A DNA stretch of 64,000 nucleotides from Micropruina sp. (GTDB lineage Bacteria; Actinomycetota; Actinomycetes; Propionibacteriales; Propionibacteriaceae). Below, piece after piece: positions 1-10,085 of the stretch (position 1 is its first letter; each line of letters opens with the position of its first letter). The notes below the pieces were generated by a model. That model saw only the letters and a program-made list of their open reading frames with translations, was not told where the DNA came from and searched no databases. Where the stretch lies: positions 372,001 to 436,000 of the forward strand of contig JADJVZ010000013.1 of assembly GCA_016716635.1 (NCBI GenBank), given 5' to 3'. Made by a program: the position numbers and the translations under genes.

Positions 1-1
1 G

Positions 2-94
2 GCTGAGGGGTTCACCCTCAGCGCCGCCAAGCAGGCCCTGTCTGGGCACGTGGGGATCTTCCAAGAAGCGTTGGACAACATCCGCCTGCTCTAG
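2..94 (+). CDS. C-terminal end of an unidentified protein (partial)
   Basis: An open frame runs from the left edge to a TAG at 92-94 and encodes 30 residues ending in DNIRLL. The rest lies outside the window. Codon choice is GC-rich at third positions like the neighbours, so it is probably the end of a real gene, but no family can be recognised from this fragment. Positions 95-261 after it hold no gene; CTCACGGTGGTCG occurs twice there (near 97 and 208). Confidence 0.4.
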   Translation, partial: AEGFTLSAAKQALSGHVGIFQEALDNIRLL

Positions 95-261
95 GCTCAC
101 GGTGGTCGGCCCGTCGTCGGCCAACATCAGTGTTCCCATGACCCACTCTTGCCTCCTCGGGGCCACTTCCGGCGCCGTGGACGACACGTGACCGAGGCGT
201 GAGGTCTCACGGTGGTCGTCCCTGGGTGGGCGCAAGGGCCCGCCGGTGGCAGGCTGGACCG

Positions 262-1200
262 ATGACCTTCGACGTCTGGGATGTGCCCATCGCCCCCGCG
301 CCGGCGCTCGTGTTGGCGGGGCAGCGGTTCGATGCCGCGCGTCCGGCGGTGATGGGCATCATGAACCGCACCCCCGACTCGTTCTACGCCGCGGCCCGGT
401 TCACCGACATGGGTCCGGCGTTGGATGCCCTCGATCGGATGGTCGCCGACGGCATGGACATCTTGGACGTGGGTGGCGTCCGGGCCGGCGAAGAGGGCGA
501 CTGGGTCGAGGTGCCGGAGGAGATCGAGCGGGTGCGTCCGTTTCTGGTCGCCGTCCGGAAGCGGCACCCGAACCTGCTGCTGAGCCTCGACACCTGGCGG
601 GCCGACGTGGCGCGGGCCTGCGCGGACGTCCGCATCGACCTCATCAACGACACCTGGCAGGGCGCTGATCCGACGTTGGTCGAAGTGGCCGCGGAGCTGG
701 GCGCCGGCTACGTCGTCTCTCATACGGGGGGCGCCGCCCCGCGCACCGATCCGCACGGGGTCACCTATGGGCCCCTCCCCGAGCAGCCCGATGGGGTGGT
801 TGCGGACGTTCTGCGAGTGCTGACTGCCGGTGCCGAGCGGGCGCGGACCATCGGCATCCCACCCGAGCGGATCCTCATCGATCCGACCCTCGATTTCGGC
901 AAGACCACGGCCCATTCGCTGCGCACTCTTCGCGCGACGGGCCAGGTGGCGTCCCTGGGTTACCCGGTGCTCCAGGCCTTGTCACGCAAGGATTTCGTGG
1001 GCGAGACCCTCGACCTGCCCGTGGATGATCGCCTCGAAGGCACGCTCGCCGCCACCGCCGTCGCCGGTTGGCTCGGGACGGTCGTCTTCCGCGCCCACGA
1101 CGTCAAAGCCACCCGGCGGGTGGTCGACATGGTGGCGTCGATCCGCGGCGATCGTCCGGCCGCGGTGAACGTCCGCGGAGTGCCCGGGAGCGGTCACTGA
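262..1200 (+). CDS. folP: Dihydropteroate synthase-like protein, FolP2 type
   Basis: 312-residue pterin-binding TIM-barrel protein. Family members condense 6-hydroxymethyl-dihydropterin diphosphate with p-aminobenzoate in cytosolic folate synthesis. Visible motifs are MGIMNRTPDSFY near the N-terminus (canonical MGILNVTPDSFSDGG), DVGGVRAG, LINDTW, HTGG, LIDPTLDFGKTT and LSRKDFVGETL. This wording matches the mycobacterial FolP2 branch, where NRTPDSFY replaces NVTPDSFSDGG; FolP2 proteins there are not the main folate enzyme, so catalysis is uncertain. ATG 262 is chosen over upstream in-frame starts because CAGGCT (250-255) lies 6 nt before it, a leaderless-promoter arrangement, and homology begins right after. 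It stands alone and converges on the next gene. Confidence 0.85.
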   Translation: MTFDVWDVPIAPAPALVLAGQRFDAARPAVMGIMNRTPDSFYAAARFTDMGPALDALDRMVADGMDILDVGGVRAGEEGDWVEVPEEIERVRPFLVAVRKRHPNLLLSLDTWRADVARACADVRIDLINDTWQGADPTLVEVAAELGAGYVVSHTGGAAPRTDPHGVTYGPLPEQPDGVVADVLRVLTAGAERARTIGIPPERILIDPTLDFGKTTAHSLRTLRATGQVASLGYPVLQALSRKDFVGETLDLPVDDRLEGTLAATAVAGWLGTVVFRAHDVKATRRVVDMVASIRGDRPAAVNVRGVPGSGH

Positions 1201-1232
1201 GCCCACCGCCGCTACTCAGGGGGTCGCCGACA

Positions 1233-1252
1233 CCCCTGGGATTCCCCAGGGG
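1233..1252. terminator. Terminator-like hairpin between convergent genes
   Basis: CCCCTGGG (1233-1240), loop ATTC, then CCCAGGGG (1245-1252): a perfect 8-bp stem in the gap between the folP-like gene and the convergent membrane-protein gene. There is no T-tract, so intrinsic termination is only likely. Confidence 0.5.
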
Positions 1253-1277
1253 GTGCGCTGGGCTGACCTGAGACGGA

Positions 1278-2483
1278 TCAGCCGCCGATCTTCATCTGCC
1301 CGAAGCTGGCTGAAAGCGCCGACGCGTTCGTCGCATCGTCGGTTTCGAGGACCGAGAACACCACTGACAGGTTCCCGTCCAAACGCTCAATAACGAGGAG
1401 AACGACATTCGCCTCCTTACCGTCGGCGAACGTGACCAGACCCGATGCCGATGCGGCCTTGGCCCCCTGAACTACTGCCTGACCAACCTTCTGGGCGCCC
1501 ATTTTCGTGACTGACATGTCGAGATAGTGACCGGGCAGATAGGCCCACAACGAGTCCCGGACACCAACGATGTTCTTGGCGGGGTTCCCCACCACCCCTT
1601 GTACGAGGAGCGCTTTCCACGTGCCGGCCGTCTTACCCTCGGCCCACACGGACACCCCGCACGTGGTCCACGGGGGATGCCCCAAGCCGTTCCACCCGGT
1701 GGGGGAGGGAAGGGTGACGTACCCGTCAGACAACCGACCGTCGGCGCCCTTGGCGGCCGTGCAGGGACCTGACGGGGCCACGATTCCTGCGGCGGCTGCG
1801 GCAGCTTGAGCGCTGGAGGCGGCGGACGAGGTCGCCGAGGAGGTAGCTGACGGCGCGGGTGCCACCTGTTTGGTGGTGAGCATGCGATACCCGCCCCACG
1901 CCAGGAGACCGATCAGGAGGCCGACAACACACCCTAGGAGGACCTTCACAGGCATGGGCAGCTTCCGGCGCGGCGGGGTCGGCATCACCGGCGGCATCCC
2001 GGCAGGCCGGTAGGCGCCGGGTGCAGGCTGACCGCCAGGCGGCATCGAAATCCCGGCCGGCTGATAGCCCGTGGTGGGCTGGTACCCCTGCGCGGGCGGG
2101 TATCCCTGCGCGGGCAGGTATCCCTGCGCGGGCAGGTATCCCTGCGCGGGCGGGTAGGCCCCGGCGGGCGGCGCTGGATTCCCGGCAGCTTGGTTACCCG
2201 TGGCGGGCTGGTATCCCTGCGCGGGCTGGTATCCCTGCCCAGGCGGGAAGGCCCCGGCGGCAGGCTGACCGCCACGCGGCATCGGAATCGCGGCAGACTG
2301 GTATCCCTGCGCGGGCGGATATCCCTGCGCGGGCGGGTATCCGGCAGGTGGCACTGCGGGTGGGTTGAGGGGGCCAGACGCGGGCACCTGTCCGACAGCA
2401 GGCGGCACTGGGGGCACCCCTGGCTGCTGCTGGTTTCCCGGCCCTCCGGATGGAGGAGGGAATCCTCCTGGTTGTTGCGTCAT
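1278..2483 (-). CDS. Pro/Gln/Gly-repeat membrane-anchored protein of unknown function
   Basis: 401 residues in three parts. Residues 1-170 are a cytoplasmic low-complexity tail rich in P, Q, G and Y with repeated PPAQGY/LPAQGY units. One membrane helix follows at about 178-200 (VLLGCVVGLLIGLLAWGG). After an A/S-rich linker there is a C-terminal domain of about 165 residues, presumably extracellular, with cysteines in GPCTAAKG and WTTCGVSVW. The start has a good Shine-Dalgarno (GGTGAGG, 4 nt before ATG). The layout resembles actinobacterial septum or envelope proteins with proline-rich cytoplasmic tails, but no named family is recognised. The repeat makes the length prone to slippage. Confidence 0.75.
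   Translation of the reverse strand: MTQQPGGFPPPSGGPGNQQQPGVPPVPPAVGQVPASGPLNPPAVPPAGYPPAQGYPPAQGYQSAAIPMPRGGQPAAGAFPPGQGYQPAQGYQPATGNQAAGNPAPPAGAYPPAQGYLPAQGYLPAQGYPPAQGYQPTTGYQPAGISMPPGGQPAPGAYRPAGMPPVMPTPPRRKLPMPVKVLLGCVVGLLIGLLAWGGYRMLTTKQVAPAPSATSSATSSAASSAQAAAAAAGIVAPSGPCTAAKGADGRLSDGYVTLPSPTGWNGLGHPPWTTCGVSVWAEGKTAGTWKALLVQGVVGNPAKNIVGVRDSLWAYLPGHYLDMSVTKMGAQKVGQAVVQGAKAASASGLVTFADGKEANVVLLVIERLDGNLSVVFSVLETDDATNASALSASFGQMKIGG
2041..2362 (-). repeat. Imperfect tandem repeats coding for (P/L)PAQGY units
   Basis: On the plus strand units like GGTATCCCTGCGCGGGC recur at 15-18 bp spacing (clusters near 2080-2160, 2205-2245 and 2300-2345). They encode the tail of the membrane protein and could expand or contract in frame. 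Confidence 0.75.
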
Positions 2484-2696
2484 GTGACCTCACCGAACCC
2501 CTTCAAAGAATGTTCCTGGCTGAGGCATGGCTCCCCCTCCACCACCGCGACTTTACTTTCCCTGAAGGCTCCCTGCCGGGCACCACAACCGGGGCATCAC
2601 CCCTATCAGGACGGCGTCGGGGAAGGTGACAACGCAATGCGCCCCGTCCAAGGCCACCAAACCTATCCGCTGACCTGGCCACGCCCACCCGCAAAG

Positions 2697-2741
2697 AGCG
2701 TGTGAGTAACGCGATCACGGTGCGCACTTTGCTCACACGCT
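2697..2741. repeat. GTGTGAG/CTCACAC palindrome, copy 1
   Basis: Arms AGCGTGTGAG (2697-2706) and CTCACACGCT (2732-2741) are perfect inverted repeats around a centre containing TCACGGTG. The right arm overlaps the stop codon of the MFS gene, so it may end that transcript. Related palindromes lie at 55247-55293 and 57386-57440. The interval 2484-2696 upstream holds no supported gene. Confidence 0.6.
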
Positions 2742-4320
2742 ATGTCGGATTCGCCTCCGTCGCTTCGGTTAACTCGGCGGAGTCGGCCGCGTTCGAGGTG
2801 TCGTGTGAGGTGCGCAGGGGCACCTCCTTGAGGGAGATGGCCAGAACCAGGCCCACCACAATCAAGGGCACCAGCATCAAGAAGATCGGGGTCAGGGCGT
2901 CGTTGTAGGCGCCGACGACGACCGTCCGAACGGCGTCGGTGAAGGTCTTCAGTGACGCCGGGGTGAGCGAATTCACGTCCACCGTGGACCCGCTCGGCAG
3001 GCGCTCGGCGAGCAGCGCAGTGAGGCGGCTCGTGAAGATCGCGCCAACGGCTGCGCCGCCGAGTGAGGCGCCGATTTCGCGGAAGAAGTTATTGGCCGCA
3101 GTCGCGGTGCCCACTTCGCTGTCGGGGAACGCGTTTTGGACGATCAGCACCAGAATCTGCTGCCCGAGGCCGATACCGACGCCCACCAGGAAGAGGTAGA
3201 AGACGATCAGGGTGACGGAACTTGAGGTGGTCAGCGTCGACATCAGCGCCAGCGCGATCGCCATCACCACCATCCCGAGGATGGGCATCCACTTGTAGCG
3301 TCCGGTGCGGGCCGCCAACTGGCCGGTGAGCGTGGCCATGATGATCAGTCCGCCGATCATGGCCACCATCATCAGCCCCGATTCGGTGGCGCTCACGCCG
3401 GTCACCATCTGCAGGTAGGTGGGCAGGTAGGACACCGTCCCGAACATCGCCACCCCCAGGGCCATCCCGGCCAGGGTCGCGAGGACGAAGTTGCGGCTGG
3501 TGAACAGGTGCGGCGGCAGGATGGGTTCCGCGGCCCGGCGCTCGACCCACACCAATGCGACCGTCGAACAAACCGCCACCGCGACGAGCCCGATGATCAC
3601 CCACGAGGTCCACGCGAAGGTCGTGCCACCCCACGACGTGACCAGGATCACGGACGTGACCGCCGCGGCCATCGTCACGATGCCCCAGACGTCGAGCTTG
3701 AGCTCGCTGCGCCGCCCCGGAGCTTTGAGGAAGACCGCAGCCAGGATCATCGCCAGCAACCCGAGGGGGAGGTTCATCCAAAAGGCCCACCTCCAGCCGA
3801 TGCCTGAGGTGAACCAGCCGCCGAGCAGGGGTCCGACCACCGAGGCCACCCCGAACACCCCACCCATCAGGCCCATGTATTTAGAGCGCTCCCGGACGGG
3901 CACCACGTCGGCGATGATCGCCTGCGACAGGATCATCAAGCCGCCGCCACCGATGCCTTGGACCGCGCGTCCGACGATCAACCACACCATGCTGGGCGCC
4001 AAGCCACCGATGACCGAACCCACCAAGAAGATCGCGAGGGCCCCGAGGTAGATCCATTTGTGGCCCACCAGGTCGCCGACCTTGCCGTAAATCGGCATCA
4101 TGATCGTGCTGGCGACGAGGTAGGCGGTGGTCACCCACAGCATGTGCTCCACGCCGTGGAGTTCGCCCACGATCGTCGGCAGTGCGGTGGAAAACACCAT
4201 CTGGTCGAGCGAGCCCAGCAGCATCGCGACCAACAGGCCAGCGAAGACCAGCCCGATTCGTTGCTTCGGCGCGGTCGGTTCGGACGTCGATCCGTTGGCC
4301 GCCCCTGTGTTAGTGCTCAC
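2740..4320 (-). CDS. MFS drug exporter, DHA2 (EmrB/QacA) type
   Basis: 526-residue inner-membrane proton-driven multidrug exporter. The N-terminus has the DHA2 signature LGSLDQMVFSTALPTIVGEL (motif D1), then GKVGDLVGHKWIYLG (motif A) and a GxxxGPLLGGW-like motif C (VASVVGPLLGGWFT). Hydrophobicity suggests about 14 helices and a charged cytoplasmic C-terminus rich in T, D and E. A frame extends to 4545, but GTG 4320 is preferred: TACTCT (complement of 4327-4332) lies 6 nt upstream with no Shine-Dalgarno, as in a leaderless transcript, and typical family N-termini start here. Substrate cannot be told from sequence, and no dedicated regulator is adjacent. Confidence 0.88.
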   Translation of the reverse strand: MSTNTGAANGSTSEPTAPKQRIGLVFAGLLVAMLLGSLDQMVFSTALPTIVGELHGVEHMLWVTTAYLVASTIMMPIYGKVGDLVGHKWIYLGALAIFLVGSVIGGLAPSMVWLIVGRAVQGIGGGGLMILSQAIIADVVPVRERSKYMGLMGGVFGVASVVGPLLGGWFTSGIGWRWAFWMNLPLGLLAMILAAVFLKAPGRRSELKLDVWGIVTMAAAVTSVILVTSWGGTTFAWTSWVIIGLVAVAVCSTVALVWVERRAAEPILPPHLFTSRNFVLATLAGMALGVAMFGTVSYLPTYLQMVTGVSATESGLMMVAMIGGLIIMATLTGQLAARTGRYKWMPILGMVVMAIALALMSTLTTSSSVTLIVFYLFLVGVGIGLGQQILVLIVQNAFPDSEVGTATAANNFFREIGASLGGAAVGAIFTSRLTALLAERLPSGSTVDVNSLTPASLKTFTDAVRTVVVGAYNDALTPIFLMLVPLIVVGLVLAISLKEVPLRTSHDTSNAADSAELTEATEANPT

Positions 4321-4438
4321 CTGGCCAGAGTAGGGCCGCATCCTGTGGAGAACCGGGCCCTCTGCCGGGGACCGTGCTGTGCCATGCCGTGGGCCCCGTT
4401 CGACGGAGGGCCGTTCCGGACAGTCCGCACTTTTCCCG

Positions 4439-4474
4439 ACCTTGCTGGCGATAGTCGTCTTTGCTGGCGATATA
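4439..4474. repeat. TTGCTGGCG palindrome A, left half (split by IS)
   Basis: Left outer arm ACCTTGCTGGCG and inner arm TTTGCTGGCGA ending in TATA. The matching right half begins at 6140 beyond the inserted IS. Rejoined at one TATA, the halves recreate the centre GGCGATATATCGCC. Confidence 0.85.
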
Positions 4475-6139
4475 GAGCCTGTCGTTTTTTCGTGGCGGGG
4501 GTTGGTGGGGTGGGCGGGTCGGCCCGTGGGGTTGGGCGGGACCACCCCGGGGTGGGGTGCGTGGAGGGCTGTGGTGGGGGCCTTTTGTTAGGCGGGTTGG
4601 GGTTGGTAGCCGGTGTTGCGGAGGCGCATCAGGTTCGTGATCGCGGCGGCGAATCTGAGTTCGCTGTGGGCGGCGGGTTGGCCTCGTCGGGCGAAGACGC
4701 GGAGCCCTCGGCGGTCTTTGAGGTGGGCGTTGATGGGCTCGATCAGGGCGCTTCGGCGTTTGTACAGGGTGGCGGTGTCGGGGTCGCTGAGCCGGTTGAT
4801 CATGGCGGTGCTGGCAGTGTTGCGTTCGTTGATCGGGCGGGGTTTCCCGGTGCCGGGGTTGTTCGCGGTGATGTTGTGGGCTTTCCCGGCGGCGATGATC
4901 CGGTCAGGGCCTGGGGCGGCGAGGTTGGCTTCGCTGTAGTAGCCGGCATCGGCGAGCACCGTGCGGATCTGGCGGGATTGTCCGGTGGTGGTGTTGATCA
5001 GGTCCACGGCCTCAACGGCTTTGGTCATGATCGGGATGAACTGGGCGTTATCGGTGGCCTGGGTAGTGGCCTGGGCTACCAGGATCAGCCCGTCGGCGCT
5101 GACCGCGATCTGACAGTTGTAGCCCTGGACCCAACCCTGACGGGTCTTCATGATCTTGGACTGGGGATCGGTCTGGTTCACCCGGACCGGGGACTGTCGG
5201 GTGAGGCGTTCCCGCAGCGTGGTAACGAACTTTTCGGCTCGTTCGGCTCGTCGTAAGGCTGCCTGGTGTCGTTTCGGGACCAGGTCCGGATCGAACGATC
5301 GGCCGATGTGGTTTCCCTGACGTTGGGCCTGGATACCTGCCTGCCGGGCAGCGACCAACGCCTCATAATCGGCTCGGGCCTGCCGGGCCCGGGCTTCGGC
5401 CTCGACCACTGGCTGGGTTTGGTTGGCTTGCCGGTTGTTGAACTCTTCGAGGACCTGTCTGATCCGTTCCCGACGACCCGACGGGTCCCGTAACAGTGGA
5501 TCGGCTGGTTCCCCGGCGGCTGCCTCAGCGGCATCCTCAGCCTCGTCAACCTGGCTGGCTTCCTTGAGGAACGCCGCAGCGTGTTTGCGGTACCAGGCCA
5601 GATCCCGGCTGCGATCCAACGCGGCATTCGCAGCGATCTTCGTGCCATCGATCGCGACCAGATCAACCTGACCCATCCCAGCCCGGCCACACACCACCAG
5701 CACCTGAGCGAACAAGTCAGACAAGGCTCCCTCATGACCGGCCCGGAACCGGGCGATCACCGTATGGTCTGGCCGTCGCTGACCACACACGATCCGGAAC
5801 GCCACATCAGTCAAACACGCCCGCTCGATCCCACGCGAGGAACGCAACCCCCGACAGTAGGCATACGCCAACAAAGTCACCATCATCACCGGGTCGAACG
5901 CTTCCCGACCCGCCCGACCCAACCGGTACCGGCCACGGAACGCCGACAGGTCTAACGACTCGATGACCTCGATCACGAACCAGACCAGATGATCAGCCGG
6001 GAGCCAATCCCGCATATCCACCGGCAACAAGAACCCCTGGTCCCGATCCACCGCCTTGAAACCCTTAGCCACAAGGCAATTGTTCCACCCACACGCCCAG
6101 AAACCCGGCCCGACACAACCCCGAAAAAGCAACAGGCTC
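4475..6139 (-). mobile_element. IS1182-family insertion sequence, copy 1
   Basis: 1,665 bp. The left end reads GAGCCTGTCGTTTTTTCG and the right end, complemented, GAGCCTGTTGCTTTTTCG: imperfect terminal inverted repeats of about 20 bp. It is flanked by the 4-bp duplication TATA (4471-4474 and 6140-6143). One transposase gene fills most of it. A second copy at 45019-46683 has the same length and orientation and differs at one base that I found (G6076 versus A46620, synonymous), so at least one jump is recent. Both copies interrupt the centre of the same type of palindrome. Confidence 0.92.
4588..6132 (-). CDS. IS1182-family DDE transposase, copy 1
   Basis: About 514 residues if the TTG at 6132 inside the terminal repeat is used; GTG 6072 (protein starting MAKGFKAVDRDQ) is an equally plausible start, since the family usually begins just before a DRDxxxLLP segment. 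Visible parts are the N-terminal DUF772-like region (RDWLPADHLVWFVIEV, HTVIARFR), first catalytic Asp in AIDGTKIAANA, a coiled region at about 205-310, second Asp in VLADAGYYSEA, and the C-terminal Glu in RRSALIEPINAHLKDRRG. The frame is intact and the copy is probably active. Confidence 0.92.
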   Translation of the reverse strand: MLFRGCVGPGFWACGWNNCLVAKGFKAVDRDQGFLLPVDMRDWLPADHLVWFVIEVIESLDLSAFRGRYRLGRAGREAFDPVMMVTLLAYAYCRGLRSSRGIERACLTDVAFRIVCGQRRPDHTVIARFRAGHEGALSDLFAQVLVVCGRAGMGQVDLVAIDGTKIAANAALDRSRDLAWYRKHAAAFLKEASQVDEAEDAAEAAAGEPADPLLRDPSGRRERIRQVLEEFNNRQANQTQPVVEAEARARQARADYEALVAARQAGIQAQRQGNHIGRSFDPDLVPKRHQAALRRAERAEKFVTTLRERLTRQSPVRVNQTDPQSKIMKTRQGWVQGYNCQIAVSADGLILVAQATTQATDNAQFIPIMTKAVEAVDLINTTTGQSRQIRTVLADAGYYSEANLAAPGPDRIIAAGKAHNITANNPGTGKPRPINERNTASTAMINRLSDPDTATLYKRRSALIEPINAHLKDRRGLRVFARRGQPAAHSELRFAAAITNLMRLRNTGYQPQPA

Positions 6140-6175
6140 TATATCGCCAGCAAAGACGCCAAACGCCAGCAAGGT
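6140..6175. repeat. TTGCTGGCG palindrome A, right half
   Basis: TATATCGCCAGCAAA followed by AACGCCAGCAAGGT, the inverted partner of 4439-4474. The first TATA is the target-site duplicate of the inserted IS. Confidence 0.85.
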
Positions 6176-6190
6176 GGGGCAGAGGGACGA

Positions 6191-7497
<1,307 letters not shown>

Positions 7498-7699
7498 AGA
7501 GTGGGACGGACTCGGCAAGGGTTGGGTGCGGGGCCGGAGGGCGGGTGGGGCAGATGCGAGGGGGGAAGGGGTTGGGTGAGGGCGTAGCCGGGTGAGGTGA
7601 GCGCTTGGCGGGGATCGATGGAACACGGTCCCGGTGGTCGAGGTACTTGCGCGGTCATGAACGTCGCGGGGTCAGTGGCCCCGGTGCCATGATTTGGGC

Positions 7700-8725
7700 G
7701 TGAGTACTGCGGAGACAATCCAAACCCCAGAAAGTCGACCCAAGGCTCCGATCGAGATCGATCGGCTGATGTCCAAGCTGCTCGTCACCGAGGGCGCGGA
7801 TGCGGAGCGCAAGCTCTCATCGTTCTGGGTGCTGCTGGTGCTGGCCACCATCATCGCCACGGCGGGGATCATCGCCGATTCCACCGCCACCGTCATCGGC
7901 GCGATGATCGTGGCGCCCCTTATGATCCCCATCCTCGGGACGGCGCTGTCGGTCGTCCTCGCGGACCGGCGGCTGATCGTCCGGAACCTGCTCATGATCG
8001 TGGCCGGCATGGCGTGCGTCATCGGGATCGCCTACCTGATCGGCATGACCACGCATGCTCACTTGGTCGCGGAAACCAACTCCCAGATCGCTGGACGCGT
8101 GAGCCCGCGCCTGATCGACCTCGTGGGCGCGCTCGCCACCGGCGTGGTGGGGGCGTTCGCCATGGTCCGGACGGATGTCTCCGACACCCTGCCCGGTGTC
8201 GCCATCGCCATCTCGCTCGTGCCCCCGCTCGCGGTGGTCGGACTGACGCTCGAATCGGGGGCCCCCGCCCAGGCGATGGGCGCCCTGCTGCTCTTCGGGA
8301 CGAACGTCGCCGCCATCATCGCCACCGGCACGATCATCTTCTTGGCCTACGGGGTGCGCTCTGCGGCCATCAGGAACCGCGTCAAGATCGGCCGCCTCAC
8401 GAGCGGGTCGCTCGTCGCCGTCATCGCCGCCGTGGTGATCATCGCCATCCCGCTCGGCATCGGCAGCGCGATGGTCGTCCAACAAGAGGTGGTCATCTCG
8501 AAGGCGACCCCAGCGGCCCGGGCCTGGGCCGAGGCGCAGGGCTGGCAGATGAGCAACATCGAGCTCCGCGACAACGTGCTGCGGATCATCGCCGTCGGAC
8601 CACCGCCGACCATCCAAGAGGTGGGTCTCCGGCAGCGGCTCGACGACGCGGGCCTGAAGGACGTCGACGCCAAGGTCACGCTCATTCTGGGCGGCAGCAA
8701 GGACCTTCCGGGCCAGCCCCGCTGA
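7700..8725 (+). CDS. DUF389 (TIGR00341-like) integral membrane protein
   Basis: 341 residues. After a short cytoplasmic N-terminus come several hydrophobic helices carrying the DUF389 core: LSSFWVLLVLATIIATAGII, then DSTATVIGAMIVAPLMIPI, then AIAISLVPPLAVVGLTL and LLLFGTNVAAII. The last 90 residues form a soluble tail. The molecular role of the family is unknown. GTG 7700 is preferred to a TTG two codons upstream because CATGAT (7688-7693) lies 6 nt before it. Position between the G/C block and an IS tells nothing about function. Confidence 0.85.
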   Translation: MSTAETIQTPESRPKAPIEIDRLMSKLLVTEGADAERKLSSFWVLLVLATIIATAGIIADSTATVIGAMIVAPLMIPILGTALSVVLADRRLIVRNLLMIVAGMACVIGIAYLIGMTTHAHLVAETNSQIAGRVSPRLIDLVGALATGVVGAFAMVRTDVSDTLPGVAIAISLVPPLAVVGLTLESGAPAQAMGALLLFGTNVAAIIATGTIIFLAYGVRSAAIRNRVKIGRLTSGSLVAVIAAVVIIAIPLGIGSAMVVQQEVVISKATPAARAWAEAQGWQMSNIELRDNVLRIIAVGPPPTIQEVGLRQRLDDAGLKDVDAKVTLILGGSKDLPGQPR

Positions 8726-8783
8726 CCCTGCCCGTTACCGGTGGCCCTGACCTCCCCGTGGCAGCGGCCTCCGCCCTCTTTCC

Positions 8784-8796
8784 CGACTTTGCTGGC
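8784..8796. repeat. TTGCTGGCG palindrome B, left outer arm (split by IS110)
   Basis: CGACTTTGCTGGC, the start of a palindrome whose remainder begins GTTAGCC at 10098. Joined, the sequence reads CTTTGCTGGCGTTAGCC, which the complemented right arm of the palindrome at 48284-48375 supports as the pre-insertion state. Confidence 0.75.
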
Positions 8797-8820
8797 TCAG
8801 TGTCAGGGTTGCAGGGCCAC

Positions 8821-9032
8821 GGTTGTGGTGGTTGGGTCCTGATCGTCTGGTGTTTGGCTCTCTTGCTGGCTGCCGCCCTGTCGGGTTGGCTGTATTACGT
8901 TTTGCCGATGCCAGGTGTGAAGGACCGGTCGGTGTGACTTGATAGGAGCGTGGCTTTCGCCTCGACTGAGCTGTGTCCACCGACCGGCCCAACCGTCCGA
9001 TCACTGAATCAGAGTGAAGGGAGGCAATCACC
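8821..9032 (+). ncRNA. Candidate bridge RNA of the IS110 element
   Basis: Non-coding left end of the IS. TTGCTGGC (8863-8870) is identical to the target flank immediately left of the insertion (8789-8796), as expected of a left-target guide. Further 3', CTTGATAGGAG (8938-8948) resembles the IS right end CTTGACATAGGAG (10081-10093), and ACTGAG (8965-8970) is complementary to CTCAGT across the left junction (8796-8801), as expected of donor guides. Target loop before donor loop matches the IS621 order. A clear right-target guide was not found (only GGCT at 8887-8890 pairs with AGCC of the target). The RNA ends are guesses. Confidence 0.5.
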
Positions 9033-10085
9033 ATGGTTGTCGTTGGAGTCGATGTACACAAGCGGACGCACACCTTTGTGGTGGTGGATCAGGTGGGCTG
9101 CAAGTTGGGTCAACGGACCTGGGCTGCGACCACGGCCGGCCACCAGCAAGCCGTCTGCTGGGTCCGGGAACAGTTCGGGGCTGAGGTGGTGTGGGCTGTT
9201 GAGGATTGTCGGGGGCTTTCGGGCCGACTCGAGCGGGACCTCCTCGCGGCGGGTCAGCGGGTGGTGCGGGTGCCACCGCCGTTGATGGCCGAGCAGCGTC
9301 GTACTGCCAGGGCCCCGGGGAAGTCAGATCCGATTGATGCCCTGGCGGTGGCCCGGGTCGCGCTACGGGAACCTGACCTGCCGGTCGCTGCCCATGATGA
9401 GGTGTCACGCGAGATGAAGTTGCTGACTGATCGGCGGGATGACTTGGTGAAACAGCGCACGGCGATGATGAGCAGGTTCCTGGGCAAGCTCCATGAAATC
9501 GAACCTGGATGGTCCCCGCCGGCCGGGTCGATGGACCGGCCGACGTGGCAACGCAAACTCGCAGACAGGCTCGCTGACGTGCCCGGGATCGTGGCTGAGC
9601 TGGCCCGTGACGAGTTGGCCGACATCACGAGGGACACCGTGACGATCAACGCCTTGGAACGGCGCATCGCCATCCTGGTCGGCCCCATGGCCCCGACCCT
9701 GCTCGCTATGCCTGGGGCGGGTGCGTTAACCACAGCGAAGATCCTGGCCGAAACCGCCGGGATCACCCGGTTCAAATCAGAAGCGGCGTTCGCCCGTCAT
9801 GCCGGGATCGCTCCGATCCCGGTCTGGTCAGGCAACACCGCCGGCAGGGTCCGGTTATCCCGGGGAGGGAACCGACAACTCAACGCCGCGATCCACCGCA
9901 TCGCCTTGACCCAGATCCGCCTCCACGGACCCGGGAAGACCTACTACGAGAAGAAGAAAACCGAAGGCAAAACCAGCCGCGAAGCCCTCCGCTGCCTGAA
10001 ACGCCAGATCCTCGGCGTCGTGTACCGACACTTGCTCACCGACCACAAAACCGCCACCCAGACCGCCCTAAGGGCCGCCGCTTGA
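9033..10085 (+). CDS. IS110-family recombinase (DEDD transposase)
   Basis: 350 residues. The N-terminal DEDD/RuvC-like domain shows VVGVDVHKRTHTF (first Asp), VWAVEDCRG (Glu) and GKSDPIDALAVARVAL (last Asp pair). The C-terminal Transposase_20 domain has MPGAGALTTAKILAETAGI, FARHAGIAPIPVWSGNTAG with the serine expected to act as nucleophile, and RLSRGGNRQLN. Start ATG 9033 has a strong Shine-Dalgarno GGGAGG. In the studied relative IS621 this enzyme uses a bridge RNA to recombine circular donor and target DNA. Full length, so probably active. Confidence 0.92.
   Translation: MVVVGVDVHKRTHTFVVVDQVGCKLGQRTWAATTAGHQQAVCWVREQFGAEVVWAVEDCRGLSGRLERDLLAAGQRVVRVPPPLMAEQRRTARAPGKSDPIDALAVARVALREPDLPVAAHDEVSREMKLLTDRRDDLVKQRTAMMSRFLGKLHEIEPGWSPPAGSMDRPTWQRKLADRLADVPGIVAELARDELADITRDTVTINALERRIAILVGPMAPTLLAMPGAGALTTAKILAETAGITRFKSEAAFARHAGIAPIPVWSGNTAGRVRLSRGGNRQLNAAIHRIALTQIRLHGPGKTYYEKKKTEGKTSREALRCLKRQILGVVYRHLLTDHKTATQTALRAAA

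Noticed and set aside
2041..2362. CRISPR-like array from regularly spaced repeats
   Set aside because: The units are in-frame codons for PAQGY within a gene, without unique spacers.
3958..5256. 432-codon plus-strand frame spanning MFS gene and IS
   Set aside because: Crosses the boundary of the IS and two real antisense genes, so it cannot be an evolved gene.
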